Shown: positions 63,984-64,000 of the stretch, piece by piece
Layout: each line of letters starts with the position of its first letter
Position numbering within the stretch: the stretch's first letter is position 1
NCBI RefSeq assembly: GCF_017498485.1
Contig: NZ_CP071795.1
Span: 1,426,001-1,490,000 of the forward strand
Length of the DNA stretch: 64,000 nt
From: Polaribacter batillariae
Lineage (GTDB): Bacteria; Bacteroidota; Bacteroidia; Flavobacteriales; Flavobacteriaceae
Reading direction: 5' to 3'
Made by a program: the position numbers and the translations under genes
The notes under the pieces: model-generated
What the model was told of the DNA's origin: nothing
Seen by the model: the letters and a program-made list of their open reading frames with translations, nothing else
Databases searched by the model: none

Positions 63984-64000
63984 ATGAAAACAACTCCACA
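63984..64000 (+). CDS. First codons of a gene running off the right edge
   Basis: ATG AAA ACA ACT CCA ... begins five bases after the SMP-30 stop and runs into the window end. Only five residues are visible, so no call is possible; the close spacing suggests it belongs to the same operon. Confidence 0.3.

Overview
The window looks like a chromosomal segment of a marine Flavobacteriaceae bacterium (Bacteroidota; Polaribacter/Tenacibaculum-like, genus not provable from sequence alone). It is AT-rich. The promoters I can read have the Bacteroidota -7 box TAnnTTTG instead of a sigma70 -10 box. The gene content fits too: TonB-dependent receptor, SusD-like lipoprotein signals, M56/BlaI pair, PcrB, CorA and S9/M1 secreted peptidases. 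No prophage, CRISPR array, rRNA operon or large island is visible; there is one tRNA gene and one insertion sequence.

Layout. 1-306: start of a LacI-type regulator running off the left edge. 373-4548 (minus): translationally coupled glycan operon (MORN-repeat protein, two GT2 enzymes, one GT-C mannosyltransferase). 4628-7649 (minus): membrane polyferredoxin plus FAD/NAD oxidoreductase. 7822-14201 (plus): outer-membrane barrel, GH113-like glycosidase, universal stress protein, duplicated-domain lipoprotein with a POTRA/BamA-like barrel, metallophosphatase. 14336-16442 (minus): fatty acid hydroxylase-type protein, ManA, tRNA-Leu(UAG). 16546-21965 (plus): three peptidases (M20, S9 DPP4-like, M1). 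22147-24187: cyclophilin lipoprotein and OmpA. 24352-27935: BlaI regulator with an M56 sensor peptidase whose 3' end is interrupted by an IS1380-family element. 28183-32190: DUF4407, PhnA, 5-FTHF cyclo-ligase, adenine deaminase. 32270-41893 (plus): LacZ-type beta-galactosidase, a kinase/M23/aminotransferase fusion, a propeller-amidohydrolase fusion. 41965-46502: YjbR, CorA, cyclase, HemW, a four-helix-bundle cassette, RuvC. 46569-48661: flippase-like protein and GT2. 48670-53213: small membrane protein, MnmD, DUF4920 lipoprotein, IlvE, AhcY. 53278-56746: frameshifted phosphopantetheinyl transferase, PcrB, PnuC, NadR-like kinase, ArfB. 57122-60875: GAPDH, then a TPP riboswitch controlling a TonB receptor. 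61008-end: AraC regulator, deacetylase, SMP-30-like protein, first codons of a further gene.

The most unusual content is the small repetitive DNA. (i) A four-helix-bundle (S23) gene is bracketed by inverted CAGTAG-type repeats and sits between ruvC and hemW; a related CAGT-rich tract is lodged in the variable P3 arm of the TPP riboswitch. (ii) A dispersed palindrome (GTTCTCGA...CTCGAAC) occurs in many intergenic regions and once in frame inside a glycosyltransferase gene. (iii) A two-box structured element (GGGCGTTT...CTAACGC) occurs two or three times with conserved ends and unrelated centres. (iv) The IS1380 copy has a visible 5-bp target duplication, and the ancestral M56 tail can be reconstructed exactly.
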